Positions 29,629-38,967 of a stretch of 64,000 bases of DNA are shown piece after piece. The notes under the pieces are model-generated. The model saw only the letters and a program-made list of their open reading frames with translations, was not told the origin of the DNA and ran no database searches. Each line of letters opens with the position of its first letter. The first letter of the stretch is position 1. The position numbers were made by a program, and so were the translations under genes. The DNA is from Christensenella sp. UBA6345. GTDB lineage: Bacteria; Bacillota; Clostridia; Christensenellales; UBA1242. The stretch covers positions 30,524 to 94,523 of the forward strand of contig DJSB01000030.1 in the NCBI GenBank assembly GCA_002437945.1. The letters run 5' to 3'.

Positions 29629-30759
29629 TTAATCTATTAACCTTATTATAATTTGATTAAGCACATAGAATCCAGCAGTCGTAGCAGATAAACGGTGTCC
29701 ATCACATATAACTAATCCTAAATCAATAAGTTGAGCAATTTCTTTAGATTTAATATTATATAAATCATAATTAAGTTTATGCTTTAACATATCTAAATCT
29801 ACACCTAATGTTGTGCGAAGCCCAAGCATTATACTCTCTTCTACAAGTTCTCGATTGTCTAATACTTCACTATTCTCTACAACACTTTTATTATTGGACA
29901 TACATTCAATATATTTATGAACATCACTAATATTGTTAAATCTTTCATTACCGACAAAACTATGTGCCGAACAACCAAATCCAACATAGTGACACATATT
30001 CCAACAATTAAGGTTATGTTTGCATTCAAATCCGCTACGAGCGAAATTGGAAACTTCATATCGATTAAACCCTGCCAATTGAGTTTGGGTTAAAACATAA
30101 TTAAACATATTAATAACTTTCTCTTCTTTAGGTAAAGATAACTCGCCATTAGTTACTGACTTATATAGTGGTGTATCTTCTTCCAAGATTAAGGTATATG
30201 CACTGATATGAGTAATACCTAAATTAAAACAATATTTAAGTGTATTTTTGACATCACTTTGTTTTTGTGTAGGTAACCCCAGCATTATATCGGCATTAAT
30301 ATTATCAAATCCAACTTTTTTAAGGACTTCCATAGCCTTAACGAAGTCATCAAAGGTATGTGCTCTACCAATCAATTTGAGCAATCGATTAGAAGTTGTT
30401 TGAAGTCCCACAGAAATACGATTTACACCACATTCTTTCCATGATAATGCTTTAGTATATTCAATAGAATTGGGATTACTTTCTATAGTTATCTCACAAT
30501 CATTTAATACATTATAATTTTCTTTAATTGTATTGACAATAAGGCTTATAGCACCTACAGGCAATATACTAGGTGTTCCGCCACCAATAAATATGGTATC
30601 TATATCATAGTCTTTATACTTAATACTTTCTTTAACGATTTCTTTAGTTAAAGCAATTAAATAATCATTAGCACAATCCAATTGGGTAATTGAATAGAAA
30701 TTACAATATTTACATTTACTTACACAAAATGGTATGTGCACATATATTCCTAAATTCAT
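29629..30759 (-). CDS. hemW: Heme chaperone HemW (radical SAM, HemN-like)
   Basis: 376 residues. It starts GIYVHIPFCVSKCKYCNFYS with the radical-SAM C-x3-C-x2-C. FIGGGTPS and IGLGLP-type motifs (MLGLPTQKQS) follow, with a C-terminal HemN-like domain. The extra C-terminal features of true HemN are absent, so HemW, a heme-binding insertion factor, is the better name. Its start overlaps the lepA stop by one base (TAATG). Confidence 0.92.
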   Translation of the reverse strand: MNLGIYVHIPFCVSKCKYCNFYSITQLDCANDYLIALTKEIVKESIKYKDYDIDTIFIGGGTPSILPVGAISLIVNTIKENYNVLNDCEITIESNPNSIEYTKALSWKECGVNRISVGLQTTSNRLLKLIGRAHTFDDFVKAMEVLKKVGFDNINADIMLGLPTQKQSDVKNTLKYCFNLGITHISAYTLILEEDTPLYKSVTNGELSLPKEEKVINMFNYVLTQTQLAGFNRYEVSNFARSGFECKHNLNCWNMCHYVGFGCSAHSFVGNERFNNISDVHKYIECMSNNKSVVENSEVLDNRELVEESIMLGLRTTLGVDLDMLKHKLNYDLYNIKSKEIAQLIDLGLVICDGHRLSATTAGFYVLNQIIIRLID

Positions 30760-32558
30760 TAATCTATCTTTAGTATGCTCATAAATGCTTCTGATGGTAT
30801 ATCAACAGAACCTATTTTACGCATACGTTTTTTACCTTTTTTCTGTTTCTCTAATAGTTTTCTCTTACGAGTGATATCGCCACCATAACATTTAGCCAAG
30901 ACATCTTTTCTTAATGCCTTAACTGTCTCTCTAGCAATAACCTTACTACCAATTGCTGCTTGAATAGGAATTTCAAATAATTGTCTAGGAATAACTTCTT
31001 TTAATTTCTCTACTATGGCTCTACCCTTATAATATGCTCTATCCTTATGAACAATCATAGATAATGCATCACAAATTTCGCCATTAAGTAGAATATCAAC
31101 CTTTACTAAATCACTTATCTTATAATCAATTATCTCATAGTCTAGACTAGCATATCCCCTAGAACAAGATTTAAGTTTATCAAAGAAATCATAAATAATC
31201 TCGTTAAGCGGAATATCATAAACCAACTGGCATCTATTTTTGTCAAGATACTGTAAATCTTTATGTTCGCCACGTTTTTCTTGTGCCAATTCCATAAGAT
31301 TGCCCACATATTGTGGTGGAGTAAAGATATTAACTCTAGTCATTGGTTCTTCCATATAATCAATATCTTGTGGTTTAGGTAAATCTGCCGGATTAGATAC
31401 CAATAAAGTTTCGCCAGTAACTGTATGGACTTTATAACATACTGATGGAGCAGTTGTAATTAAATCCAAATCAAATTCACGTTCAAGTCTTTCTTGGATA
31501 ATCTCCATATGAAGTAATCCTAGGAATCCACATCTAAACCCGAATCCTAATGCCTGACTAATCTCTGGTTCATATTCCAAAGAAGCATCATTAAGTTTAA
31601 GTTTTTCCAAAGCATCTTTTAACGCATCATAATCAGCACCATCTACACAGAATATACCACTAAACACAACTGGCTTAACTTCCTTATATCCTGGTAGTGG
31701 ATTGGTAGTAGGATTAATAGCACTAGTGATAGTATCGCCTACTTTTGTCTCCGATACATTCTTGATACTAGCACAAATATATCCTACGTCACCCGCAGAC
31801 AAAATATCTTGAGTAACTGGTTTAGGCTCGAATACACCAACTTCAGTAACATCATATTCTTTACCAGTAATGAAAAATTTAACTTTATCGCCAGCCTTTA
31901 CACTACCATCAAAGATACGTACTAAACATACAGCGCCTTTAAAATTGTCATAATAACTGTCAAAAATAAGCGCTCTTAATGGAGCATTAACATCGCCTTT
32001 TGGAGCAGGAATATAATTAACTATTTGCTCTAAAACTTGATCAATATTAGTACCTTCTTTTGCACTTACTGCTGGAGCAATAGAAGCATCAATACCTATT
32101 ATTTCTTCTATTTCTTTTCTTGCAAGTTCAACATCAGCACTAGGTAAATCAATCTTATTGATAACTGGTAATATTTCTAGATTGTTGTCTACTGCCAAAT
32201 ATGCATTGGCCAAAGTTTGGGCTTCTACACCTTGTGTAGCGTCTACAATAAGTATAGCACCTTCGCAAGCAGCCAAAGACCTACTTACTTCGTAAGTAAA
32301 GTCCACATGTCCCGGAGTGTCTATTAAATTAAGTTCGTACTCTTCTCCATTATAAGTATAATTCATCTTGGTAGGAGTAAGTTTGATAGTAATGCCACGT
32401 TCACGTTCGATATCCATAGAATCCAGAACTTGATCACTTAATTCACGTTTTGATAAAGTACCAGTATATTCAATAAGTCTATCAGCCAAAGTACTTTTAC
32501 CATGGTCAATATGTGCTACTATACAAAAATTACGTATATTTTTCTGTTTGTCTTGCAA
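30759..32558 (-). CDS. lepA: Elongation factor 4 (LepA)
   Basis: 599 residues. G1 AHIDHGKST, switch [11 protein letters not shown]4 NKIDLP, EF-G-like domains and the LepA-specific C-terminal domain ending in [24 protein letters not shown] ribosome-binding GTPase that assists translation and 30S biogenesis. The start codon is TTG at 32558, preceded by GGAG 7 bases upstream. Coupled to hemW. Confidence 0.97.
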   Translation of the reverse strand: MQDKQKNIRNFCIVAHIDHGKSTLADRLIEYTGTLSKRELSDQVLDSMDIERERGITIKLTPTKMNYTYNGEEYELNLIDTPGHVDFTYEVSRSLAACEGAILIVDATQGVEAQTLANAYLAVDNNLEILPVINKIDLPSADVELARKEIEEIIGIDASIAPAVSAKEGTNIDQVLEQIVNYIPAPKGDVNAPLRALIFDSYYDNFKGAVCLVRIFDGSVKAGDKVKFFITGKEYDVTEVGVFEPKPVTQDILSAGDVGYICASIKNVSETKVGDTITSAINPTTNPLPGYKEVKPVVFSGIFCVDGADYDALKDALEKLKLNDASLEYEPEISQALGFGFRCGFLGLLHMEIIQERLEREFDLDLITTAPSVCYKVHTVTGETLLVSNPADLPKPQDIDYMEEPMTRVNIFTPPQYVGNLMELAQEKRGEHKDLQYLDKNRCQLVYDIPLNEIIYDFFDKLKSCSRGYASLDYEIIDYKISDLVKVDILLNGEICDALSMIVHKDRAYYKGRAIVEKLKEVIPRQLFEIPIQAAIGSKVIARETVKALRKDVLAKCYGGDITRKRKLLEKQKKGKKRMRKIGSVDIPSEAFMSILKID

Positions 32559-32588
32559 GGTATATCTCCTATATTATTAATATATATT

Positions 32589-32617
32589 AGTATAATGTAA
32601 TTAAAGAAAAAAAACAA
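32589..32617 (-). promoter_or_regulatory. Promoter of lepA-hemW
   Basis: -35 TTGTTT, 17-base spacer, -10 TATACT on minus, about 30 bases before the TTG start. Confidence 0.6.
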
Positions 32618-32777
32618 ATAAAATAAAAATATTACTTTATCTTAAATCTTAAGCATATAATAATCTAAAAGTAGCACAATTATATTCAATTTAATGAACA
32701 ATACACACTCATTATTGACAAAAACACCACTTTTATTGGTTAAAACTGCTGATATTAGAAAAATTTTCGCAATCAGT

Positions 32778-32806
32778 TTGCAATTTTTATTTATTTTTGA
32801 TATTAT
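32778..32806 (+). promoter_or_regulatory. Promoter of the GDPD-like gene
   Basis: -35 TTGCAA, 17-base spacer, -10 TATTAT on plus. The rest of the 304-base divergent gap (32559-32862) holds the opposite lepA promoter and nothing else I can identify. Confidence 0.65.
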
Positions 32807-32862
32807 AGTTCTATCAATATAACAATTTTTTGGCGAATTTCGCCTTTAATATAAGGATATTT

Positions 32863-33588
32863 ATGGACATATTTGAAAGTTGGCTTGTAAACAATGCCAT
32901 AACTAGATTCGGACTAGTTACTACTACAGAACCCGAAAATTCAAAGGGAGCAATTGAAAATTCGATTAAAGAAAAAGCACCAATTATGTTGGCTGTTGAA
33001 AGTCTAGATGACGAGAATTTGATATGTTTTCCTTACAAGAACATTTCTAAACTTACAGATGGTACAGGATATGTACAAACACTTAATATTAATGATGTAA
33101 AAGATCTTAAACTTAAAAATACCGAGTACAACATTCTTACTCTTAATGATGCACTTAATATCATAAATGGTCAAGTACCAGTACTTGTATATATTCTTAA
33201 TGACAGCACAGTAGGAAAAATAGAAAGCAATATATATCGCATATTAAAAGAGTACACTGGCGAATATGCTATAGTATGCTCTAACCCTTATGTATTAGAA
33301 TGGTTTAAGAACAATGCTCCTGATGTATGGCGTGGAATAAAAAGTGGTAAATTCCCTGACAAACTTTATGGCAGTTTAAAATCTAAAAGACTTACAAAGT
33401 TAAAATATAACAAGATTGCAGAACCAGATTTTATAGTATATAATGCTGACGAATTACCTAATAAGTATGTAAGAAAATACAATGTATTACCTATTATCGC
33501 ATACAATGTAACTAATGAGCATGATTATATGGAAGTAGTTAAACACTGCGACAATGTAATTGTAGATGGGTTTATACCACAAATTTAA
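32863..33588 (+). CDS. GDPD-fold protein lacking catalytic residues (predicted pseudoenzyme)
   Basis: 241 residues. It aligns along its length with cytoplasmic glycerophosphodiester phosphodiesterases: PENS near residue 24, LTDGTGYVQTL, ILTLNDALNI, VPVLVYI, and the C-terminal LPIIAYNVTNEHDYMEVV...VIVDG. The catalytic residues are gone. The His-Arg-Gly start reads TRFG, the E-x-D metal pair is A-x-E, and the His-Asp of the general acid is replaced by Pro-Tyr. It should therefore keep the TIM-barrel but not hydrolyse glycerophosphodiesters. AAGGA lies 5 bases before the ATG at 32863; the TTG at 32830 is upstream of any SD. Single gene with its own promoter and terminator. Function unknown; lipid or ligand sensing is only a guess. 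Confidence 0.8.
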   Translation: MDIFESWLVNNAITRFGLVTTTEPENSKGAIENSIKEKAPIMLAVESLDDENLICFPYKNISKLTDGTGYVQTLNINDVKDLKLKNTEYNILTLNDALNIINGQVPVLVYILNDSTVGKIESNIYRILKEYTGEYAIVCSNPYVLEWFKNNAPDVWRGIKSGKFPDKLYGSLKSKRLTKLKYNKIAEPDFIVYNADELPNKYVRKYNVLPIIAYNVTNEHDYMEVVKHCDNVIVDGFIPQI

Positions 33589-33631
33589 TATACAACCTAA
33601 TACCCATTAAAACCAATTTGTATAAAAAATT

Positions 33632-33658
33632 GAGACATAAAAACTATGTCTCTTTTTT
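33632..33658 (+). terminator. Terminator of the GDPD-like gene
   Basis: 8-base perfect stem GAGACATA/TATGTCTC, 5-base loop, TTTTTT. Confidence 0.85.
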
Positions 33659-33659
33659 G

Positions 33660-33695
33660 TTAAACAAAAGAGATACATAATCAAAGTATCTCTTA
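33660..33695 (-). terminator. Terminator of the ABC exporter gene
   Basis: 9-base perfect stem AAGAGATAC/GTATCTCTT with a 9-base loop, followed on minus by TTTGTTT. Confidence 0.65.
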
Positions 33696-33712
33696 AATTA
33701 AAATCGCATTAA

Positions 33713-35500
33713 TTAAATGTTCTCTGCAAGGAACATATTTTTAAATTTTTCATTATTATTAAACAAATAATCAAATGTACCTTTATCTATAATTTTGCCT
33801 TCATCTAGGAAAAATATAGTATCTACATTCTTAATTGTCGACAATCTATGAGCAACAATAACAACAGTACTTTTACCCTTAAGATTATCTATACTACGTT
33901 TAATATTCTCTTGAGCGAAATTATCTAGCGAACTTGTACTCTCATCAAATATTATAATACTTGATTTACGTAAAAGCGCTCTAGCGATAGCCAAACGCTG
34001 TTTTTGTCCACCAGATAGTTTAACACCACTCTCGCCTACTTTTGTATTAAGACCATTTTTTAATGTATCTATAAAGTCATCAAATGATGCTTCTTTTACT
34101 GCAATATCTATTTCTTCATCAGTAGCATCTTTTTTTGCAAGCAATAAATTCTCTTTAATAGTCATATCAAAAATATATGGGAATTGATTAACTAATGAAA
34201 TAGAATTACGCAAAGTTTCTTTTGATAAGTCGTTAATATTAACACCATCAATTAAGACTTCTCCGCCATCAACTTCAAACATTTTACTCATAAGGTTGAG
34301 AATAGTAGATTTACCACTTCCCGATTTACCGACAAATGCTACAGTTGTATTAGGCTCTATTTCAAAATTAAGCCCATCAAAAATAGTATTGGTATTAACT
34401 ATTTTACGTTTTTGTTTTTCCTTACCTTTTTTAGTAGAAATCTCTAATTCGTCATCACTAGGGTCTTCATAATCATTGTATGAATATTTAACATCTTTAA
34501 ATTCAATCCTACCCTTAACATTATCTAATGTAACATTACCAAATTTTTCACAAACAAATTCATCGTCATTAAATAATGCAAACATACGGTCTTTAGAAAT
34601 TTTGATTTCGGAAAATTTAGAAGCCAAATTACCCATTTGCCAGATTAGATTATATAGACTATTATTATTACCATATACTATCATAAATGAAGCGAATGTA
34701 AACATACTTTTATTGATAAGTATTACACCCAAAATCAATATTACTATAGCCATAGTTTCAATAATAAAGTTACGGCTACTCCAAAAGCACATATCTTTAA
34801 AATTGGTACGATAACTTACATCTTTATAGTCATCATAATATTTTTTACTAACTTCGCTTAATTTTTCTTCTAGACCTATGGCTTTAATGTCTTTTTCACT
34901 TCTAACTATTTCGGTAGTTAAACTATTAATTTTGTCCGATGCTTTGCGTGTTTTTCTGACATTGGTTCTGTATACCTTAACTCTAAATATCTCTAAAGTA
35001 ATACCAACCAAAAGCACAGCCACCAATACTAGTCCAATATAAACATTAAGAGTAACTATGTATATCAAAACAATTAATGAAGACAAAATATCAGTAATCA
35101 TATCTACTACGTCTGCCAAGTTGTTAATAAGCCTTTCGGGATCATTAACTATACGTTGAACAAAAGTCCCCGTCTCATGGTCAGCATAAGTTTGTGAATT
35201 AAGTTTGAATGCTTGTTTTGCCAAGTCCAAATTTAAGTCCGCCATAATTTTTGAAGAATATTTAAAGAATAAATTGGCATTAGAAATCCAACACAATCTC
35301 CTTAAAATAGAACAAGCCAAAGTGAATGCAAACACTTTAAGTGACTGTGAATACATGGCTAAAGTAACCAAGTCTATTGCTTTAGCAAAGCCAAGAACCA
35401 TAACTATAGACAATACTGCTGAAATAGCATTGAATATTATATATGCAACAATTGCCCACTTATATCTAGCCAAATACTCTTTTATTGATTTATTTTTCAT
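33713..35500 (-). CDS. ABC exporter half-transporter (fused membrane and ATPase domains)
   Basis: 595 residues. An N-terminal type IV exporter membrane domain has about six segments (residues 10-290), followed by a nucleotide-binding domain. The latter has Walker A GKSGSGKS, signature LSGGQKQRLAIARAL, Walker B IIFDEST and H-loop AHRLST. All catalytic residues are present. A charged insert (about 340-370, Asp/Glu then Lys/Arg) precedes the Walker A. Half-transporters act as dimers; no second half is next to it, so a homodimer is likely. Substrate unknown. The upstream leader peptide and attenuator imply induction by ribosome-targeting compounds (inference), as for multidrug exporters such as BmrCD. 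The SD GGAGG is inside the terminator hairpin. Confidence 0.9.
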   Translation of the reverse strand: MKNKSIKEYLARYKWAIVAYIIFNAISAVLSIVMVLGFAKAIDLVTLAMYSQSLKVFAFTLACSILRRLCWISNANLFFKYSSKIMADLNLDLAKQAFKLNSQTYADHETGTFVQRIVNDPERLINNLADVVDMITDILSSLIVLIYIVTLNVYIGLVLVAVLLVGITLEIFRVKVYRTNVRKTRKASDKINSLTTEIVRSEKDIKAIGLEEKLSEVSKKYYDDYKDVSYRTNFKDMCFWSSRNFIIETMAIVILILGVILINKSMFTFASFMIVYGNNNSLYNLIWQMGNLASKFSEIKISKDRMFALFNDDEFVCEKFGNVTLDNVKGRIEFKDVKYSYNDYEDPSDDELEISTKKGKEKQKRKIVNTNTIFDGLNFEIEPNTTVAFVGKSGSGKSTILNLMSKMFEVDGGEVLIDGVNINDLSKETLRNSISLVNQFPYIFDMTIKENLLLAKKDATDEEIDIAVKEASFDDFIDTLKNGLNTKVGESGVKLSGGQKQRLAIARALLRKSSIIIFDESTSSLDNFAQENIKRSIDNLKGKSTVVIVAHRLSTIKNVDTIFFLDEGKIIDKGTFDYLFNNNEKFKNMFLAENI

Positions 35501-35501
35501 A

Positions 35502-35534
35502 TAAAAAAACCTCCGTAATTACTCATACGAAGGT
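35502..35534 (-). terminator. Attenuator terminator that also hides the exporter's SD
   Basis: On minus: 9-pair stem ACCTTCGTA/TACGGAGGT (35534-35526 with 35517-35509, one U-G pair), 8-base loop, then seven T. The 3' arm contains GGAGG (35514-35510), the ribosome-binding site of the ABC gene. The fold would both stop transcription and block translation. Confidence 0.8.
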
Positions 35535-35612
35535 GTGAAAACAGTGATAAAATCTCACAAATATATTAATACAGTATTAGTGCTGTATCAATTAAAAAGA
35601 ACCATTCGTATG
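35524..35612 (-). promoter_or_regulatory. Predicted antiterminator pairing for the exporter leader
   Basis: CATACGAATGG (35612-35602, codons 24-27 of the leader ORF) can pair with ACCTTCGTATG (35534-35524), which contains the 5' arm of the terminator. This gives 11 pairs with one bulged U and excludes the terminator. A small hairpin ATACAG/CTGTAT (35588-35569) would sit in the enclosed loop. Confidence 0.7.
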
Positions 35613-35681
35613 GCATAAAATTAAATTCATATTTTTAGTGTATTTTTTGTTAAAGTTAAAAGCAAATTTAATTACGCTCAT
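35592..35681 (-). CDS. Leader peptide upstream of the ABC exporter, 29 residues
   Basis: Short ORF with an excellent SD (AAAAAGGAGG, 9 bases before ATG). The peptide starts MSVIKFAFNFNKKYTK and ends CHTNGSF. Codons 24-27 form one side of the antiterminator, and the stop lies 57 bases before the terminator hairpin. A ribosome that reaches the stop would cover the antiterminator and allow termination. A ribosome slowed earlier would leave it free and switch on the exporter. This is the layout of ribosome-mediated attenuation. No similarity to a named leader is claimed. Confidence 0.75.
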   Translation of the reverse strand: MSVIKFAFNFNKKYTKNMNLILCHTNGSF

Positions 35682-35731
35682 GCGAACTGTCCTCCTTTTT
35701 TAATATTTTCATTTTTAAATTTAACAATTAG

Positions 35732-35760
35732 AAAATATACTATTTTTTCTATCTTGTCAA
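35732..35760 (-). promoter_or_regulatory. Promoter of the leader-ABC exporter transcript
   Basis: -35 TTGACA (35760-35755), 17-base spacer, -10 TATTTT (TATATT with a 15-base spacer is an alternative). Transcription would start about 30 bases before the leader SD. A second promoter-like pair (TTGATA, 17 bases, TAATAT) occurs inside the leader at about 35563-35591. The remaining part of the gap to 35933 is AT-rich without visible features. Confidence 0.6.
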
Positions 35761-35933
35761 TACTTTTTTGCAAAAAACATTAAAAAAGTGAGAATTTAAG
35801 CCATTTTTTATATACTATTATAAATATATTATATATAATAAAATAATTTATTATTAATGTTTATTTATTACTATAAAATTTTATTCAATTACTTGAATAA
35901 ATTATATTTTACATATATTTTTGTTACATTTAA

Positions 35934-37220
35934 TTATTTGTTACGTTCTTTTTTACGTATCATACCTTTTTCTCTACCATTATTAAGTGGCTTATAATAA
36001 ACTCTGTCTTTTAATTCTTTAGGCATATACTGTTGTTTAACGTAACCACCATAATCGTGTGGATATTTGTACGAACCAGTCTTATCGTTGTAACCGCTTT
36101 CATGATTCTTTAAATTATTAGGCACTGGTGCATCAAGATATTTGATAGCATCGGCTTTAGCCATTTCTTTTGCTAATAATACCGAATTACTTTTTTCGGC
36201 TTCACAGATATAAATAATTGCGTGGGAAAGGTTAAGTTCACATTCTGGCATACCAAGTTCCTTAACTGCAGTTAAAGCACTAATAGCCATAAGCAAAGCA
36301 TTACTATCAGCCATACCTATATCTTCGCTTGCGTGAGCAATCATACGTCTGGCAATAATCTTTGGGTCACAACCACTTAATAGTAATTTTTGACTATAAA
36401 ACAAAGCGGCTTCAGTGTCACTACCCCTTAAACTTTTACAGAATGCACTTAAAGTATCATAAAAACTGGTTTCGTCTAAAGTAACTGCTTTACGTTGAAT
36501 ACACTCTTCAGCAACTTCTTTATCAATCACTATAACACCATCAGAATTAGCAGGAGTAGTCTTTACAGCAAGTTCAAGCGCATTATATGCAGTTCTTACA
36601 TCTCCAGCACTAGCCCAAGCCAAATGTTCTTTTGCTTCATCAGTAAAGTCAATCTTCAAATCACCATAGCCATTAATTTTATCGCTAATTGCTCTATCAA
36701 GAGCAGTAATAATATTATTTTTAGTTAATGGTTTAAACTCGAAAACTCTACATCTACTAACGATAGCACGTGTCATATTAATGTAAGGATTCTCGGTAGT
36801 GCTACCTATAAAAATAATACTACCTTCTTCTACTGCTTGTAGTACATAATCAGACTGTGCTTTATTCCATCTATGACACTCGTCAAGCAATAAAAATGTA
36901 CGTGTACCATAAAGTTTAAGATTGTTACGTGCTTCATCAATAATTGCTTTAGCATCAGCAACACCACTAGATACAGCATTAAGTTTTCTAAATTGTCCTT
37001 TACAAGTATTGGCTATAATATTGGCAATGGTAGTCTTACCTGTCCCCGGTGGTCCATAAAAAATACAACTACCTATACTACCGCTTGTAATAGCCCTAAC
37101 AAGAAAACTATTCTTGTATATTAAATGTTCTTGTCCTAAAAATTGGTCTAATGTATTAGGACGCATACGGTCTGCAAGTGGTGCAAACTTTCTGATATTT
37201 TCACTAAATAAATCTTCCAT
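35934..37220 (-). CDS. rarA: Replication-associated recombination protein A (RarA/MgsA AAA+ ATPase)
   Basis: 428 residues. It starts MEDLFSENIRKFAPLADRMRP and has Walker A YGPPGTGKTT, Walker B LLDECHRW, sensor GSTTENP and the C-terminal MgsA tetramerisation domain (from VTLDETSFYDTLSAF). RarA acts at stalled replication forks. GTGGAG at 37232 is the SD, so the ATG at 37220 is the start rather than the GTG within it. Confidence 0.95.
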   Translation of the reverse strand: MEDLFSENIRKFAPLADRMRPNTLDQFLGQEHLIYKNSFLVRAITSGSIGSCIFYGPPGTGKTTIANIIANTCKGQFRKLNAVSSGVADAKAIIDEARNNLKLYGTRTFLLLDECHRWNKAQSDYVLQAVEEGSIIFIGSTTENPYINMTRAIVSRCRVFEFKPLTKNNIITALDRAISDKINGYGDLKIDFTDEAKEHLAWASAGDVRTAYNALELAVKTTPANSDGVIVIDKEVAEECIQRKAVTLDETSFYDTLSAFCKSLRGSDTEAALFYSQKLLLSGCDPKIIARRMIAHASEDIGMADSNALLMAISALTAVKELGMPECELNLSHAIIYICEAEKSNSVLLAKEMAKADAIKYLDAPVPNNLKNHESGYNDKTGSYKYPHDYGGYVKQQYMPKELKDRVYYKPLNNGREKGMIRKKERNK

Positions 37221-37248
37221 AATTAACTCCACTATGAGTGTATCACAA

Positions 37249-38457
37249 CTAATTAATTTTGTCGATTTTTATTAAGTGAGAATTATCTAAAAATATAACA
37301 CTGGGATTATTGTATACTATACCATTATACAAGACTTTAACCCCATACAATGTATTGTTAATGATAAGTGTATGAGTAAAATTATCACACTTTATACAAA
37401 AAGTAAATTGCCCCAAATAAATGCGAGACTTAAAAAATTTAATTTTTTTATCATATATACTAATACCTAATACTTGTGTAAAAAGATAATTAAACACATC
37501 AATATATTTATGTCTTTTTAACAAATATTCTATAGTAGATTTATAATTGAAATCATATTTTTTATATATAAATAATCGTGAAATAAAAGGTTGAAAATCA
37601 AACGATTTAAGAAATTCATTAATCATATTATCATATAACTTACGTGATAAAATCTGACTCAAATACGGATTATTAATACGTAATGAAAACAACTTAAAAA
37701 TACTGTAGTCAAAACAATTGTTGTTAACTTTCAACTCTACACAATTACTGGTATTATTTAATAAATTGTTACCACATATATTTTTTATTGCAATACGATT
37801 TTTCACACTATTCTTTACTTTAAACAGATTATAAATATCTGTATTAAATAATATTGAATTATTTTTAATCATAAATTGTTTATAATTAAGTACTTTATTA
37901 TTATACTTTTCACGTGTATTACGCATAGTACTTAAATTATAATTAATATTGGCTAAATTAAGGCGAAAACTTGAACTATGCATAGTAGATAAATTAATTA
38001 CATGTGTTACCTTAAAATTAAATAAATTGCTATATGTGTACTTACGTCTATAAAGTCGATTAATACCAGTATAATTGATTACTTTTATTAAGTCAGTTCC
38101 TTGCCTATTATTGCCTAAAAATACAAATTGTATATTATGTATATTTAAACAATTACCTTTAATACATATATAACTATTACAACAATTACCACCGTTATTT
38201 TGTGGCAAAACTGCAATTACCCCATTAATATTTGACTTAAAAAAGAAACATCGATTACCTACATAGCACCTAATAAAATTACGTAATCGTATACCATCTA
38301 TTGATATATAAAGATTACTAAAATTAATGTAATCGTTAATCACTTTTTTGTTAACTTTTATTAAACTTTTTAATACTGGACTATATGAAAAATTGTTATC
38401 AGAAATACATAACAATATTACTGAAACAATAGTTAAAAATATAAGGACATAATACAT
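37249..38457 (-). CDS. Hypothetical membrane-anchored protein, 402 residues
   Basis: Not recognised. One N-terminal hydrophobic segment (residues 2-18) is followed by a long extracytoplasmic-looking region unusually rich in Asn, Ile, Tyr and Cys. Cys-rich patches are FIRCYVGNRCFFF and GGNCCNSYICIKGNC (about residues 62-104). The C-terminus looks like short beta strands. It lies between rarA and rnpB, with a 28-base gap to rarA. Codon use is AT-rich like its neighbours. I cannot suggest a function. Confidence 0.7.
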   Translation of the reverse strand: MYYVLIFLTIVSVILLCISDNNFSYSPVLKSLIKVNKKVINDYINFSNLYISIDGIRLRNFIRCYVGNRCFFFKSNINGVIAVLPQNNGGNCCNSYICIKGNCLNIHNIQFVFLGNNRQGTDLIKVINYTGINRLYRRKYTYSNLFNFKVTHVINLSTMHSSSFRLNLANINYNLSTMRNTREKYNNKVLNYKQFMIKNNSILFNTDIYNLFKVKNSVKNRIAIKNICGNNLLNNTSNCVELKVNNNCFDYSIFKLFSLRINNPYLSQILSRKLYDNMINEFLKSFDFQPFISRLFIYKKYDFNYKSTIEYLLKRHKYIDVFNYLFTQVLGISIYDKKIKFFKSRIYLGQFTFCIKCDNFTHTLIINNTLYGVKVLYNGIVYNNPSVIFLDNSHLIKIDKIN

Positions 38458-38483
38458 ATTAAATTATGATACAACACAAAAAA

Positions 38484-38511
38484 AATAAACGTATAAAAAT
38501 ATACGTTTATT
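38484..38511 (-). terminator. Terminator of rnpB
   Basis: 12-base perfect stem AATAAACGTATA/TATACGTTTATT, 4-base loop, then nine U on minus. Confidence 0.85.
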
Positions 38512-38515
38512 AATT

Positions 38516-38839
38516 AGATATTAAATAAGCCGAGTTCTGTATTAAGTGGTCATCTATCTAGACATGGTATTGCTAGCATGTTCAAGCGATGTATCAAGAA
38601 ACGAAGCGAGTAACTTTTAAATGTTTCTCTTATCTTGCAGCAGGTAGTGTTTACAGCAAATGTTAGTTACCTAACAAGTTTGTGGGCTCTTACCCCACCT
38701 TTTCACCCTTACTCTTGCGAGCGGTATATTTCTGTTGCACTTTACCTTAGGTCACCCTAGCCAGACGTTATCTGGTACCCTTACTCTGTGCTGCTCGGAC
38801 TTTCCTCATAAATAAATTTATGCGACCACATAAATATCT
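38516..38839 (-). ncRNA. rnpB: RNase P RNA (class A type)
   Basis: About 324 bases on minus. Universal elements are present: GAGGAAAGTCCGAGC near the 5' end, GTGCAACAGAAA, GGGGTAAGAGCCCAC, and ACAGAACTCGGCTTA near the 3' end. P1 can form between AGATATT (38839-38833) and AATATCT (38522-38516). It removes 5' leaders from tRNA precursors. Confidence 0.95.
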
Positions 38840-38849
38840 AACTTCAAGT

Positions 38850-38878
38850 ATTATACTATAAATTGTATTCTAATGCAA
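38850..38878 (-). promoter_or_regulatory. Promoter of rnpB
   Basis: -35 TTGCAT, 17-base spacer, -10 TATAAT on minus, ending about 11 bases before P1. Confidence 0.8.
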
Positions 38879-38967
38879 TACTTTACTAAAAGTATTTGAT
38901 TATTATCTTTTATTAATAACGTTTTAACTTAACAAAACAAATTATATATTAATATTGATATCATCAA

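Noticed and set aside
38576..38640. Similarity between the rnpB segment acgaagcgag and acgaaagtgag of the element at 39.84 kb
   Set aside because: The shared run is short and typical of stem-loop sequences; the rnpB copy is on the opposite strand to its RNA.
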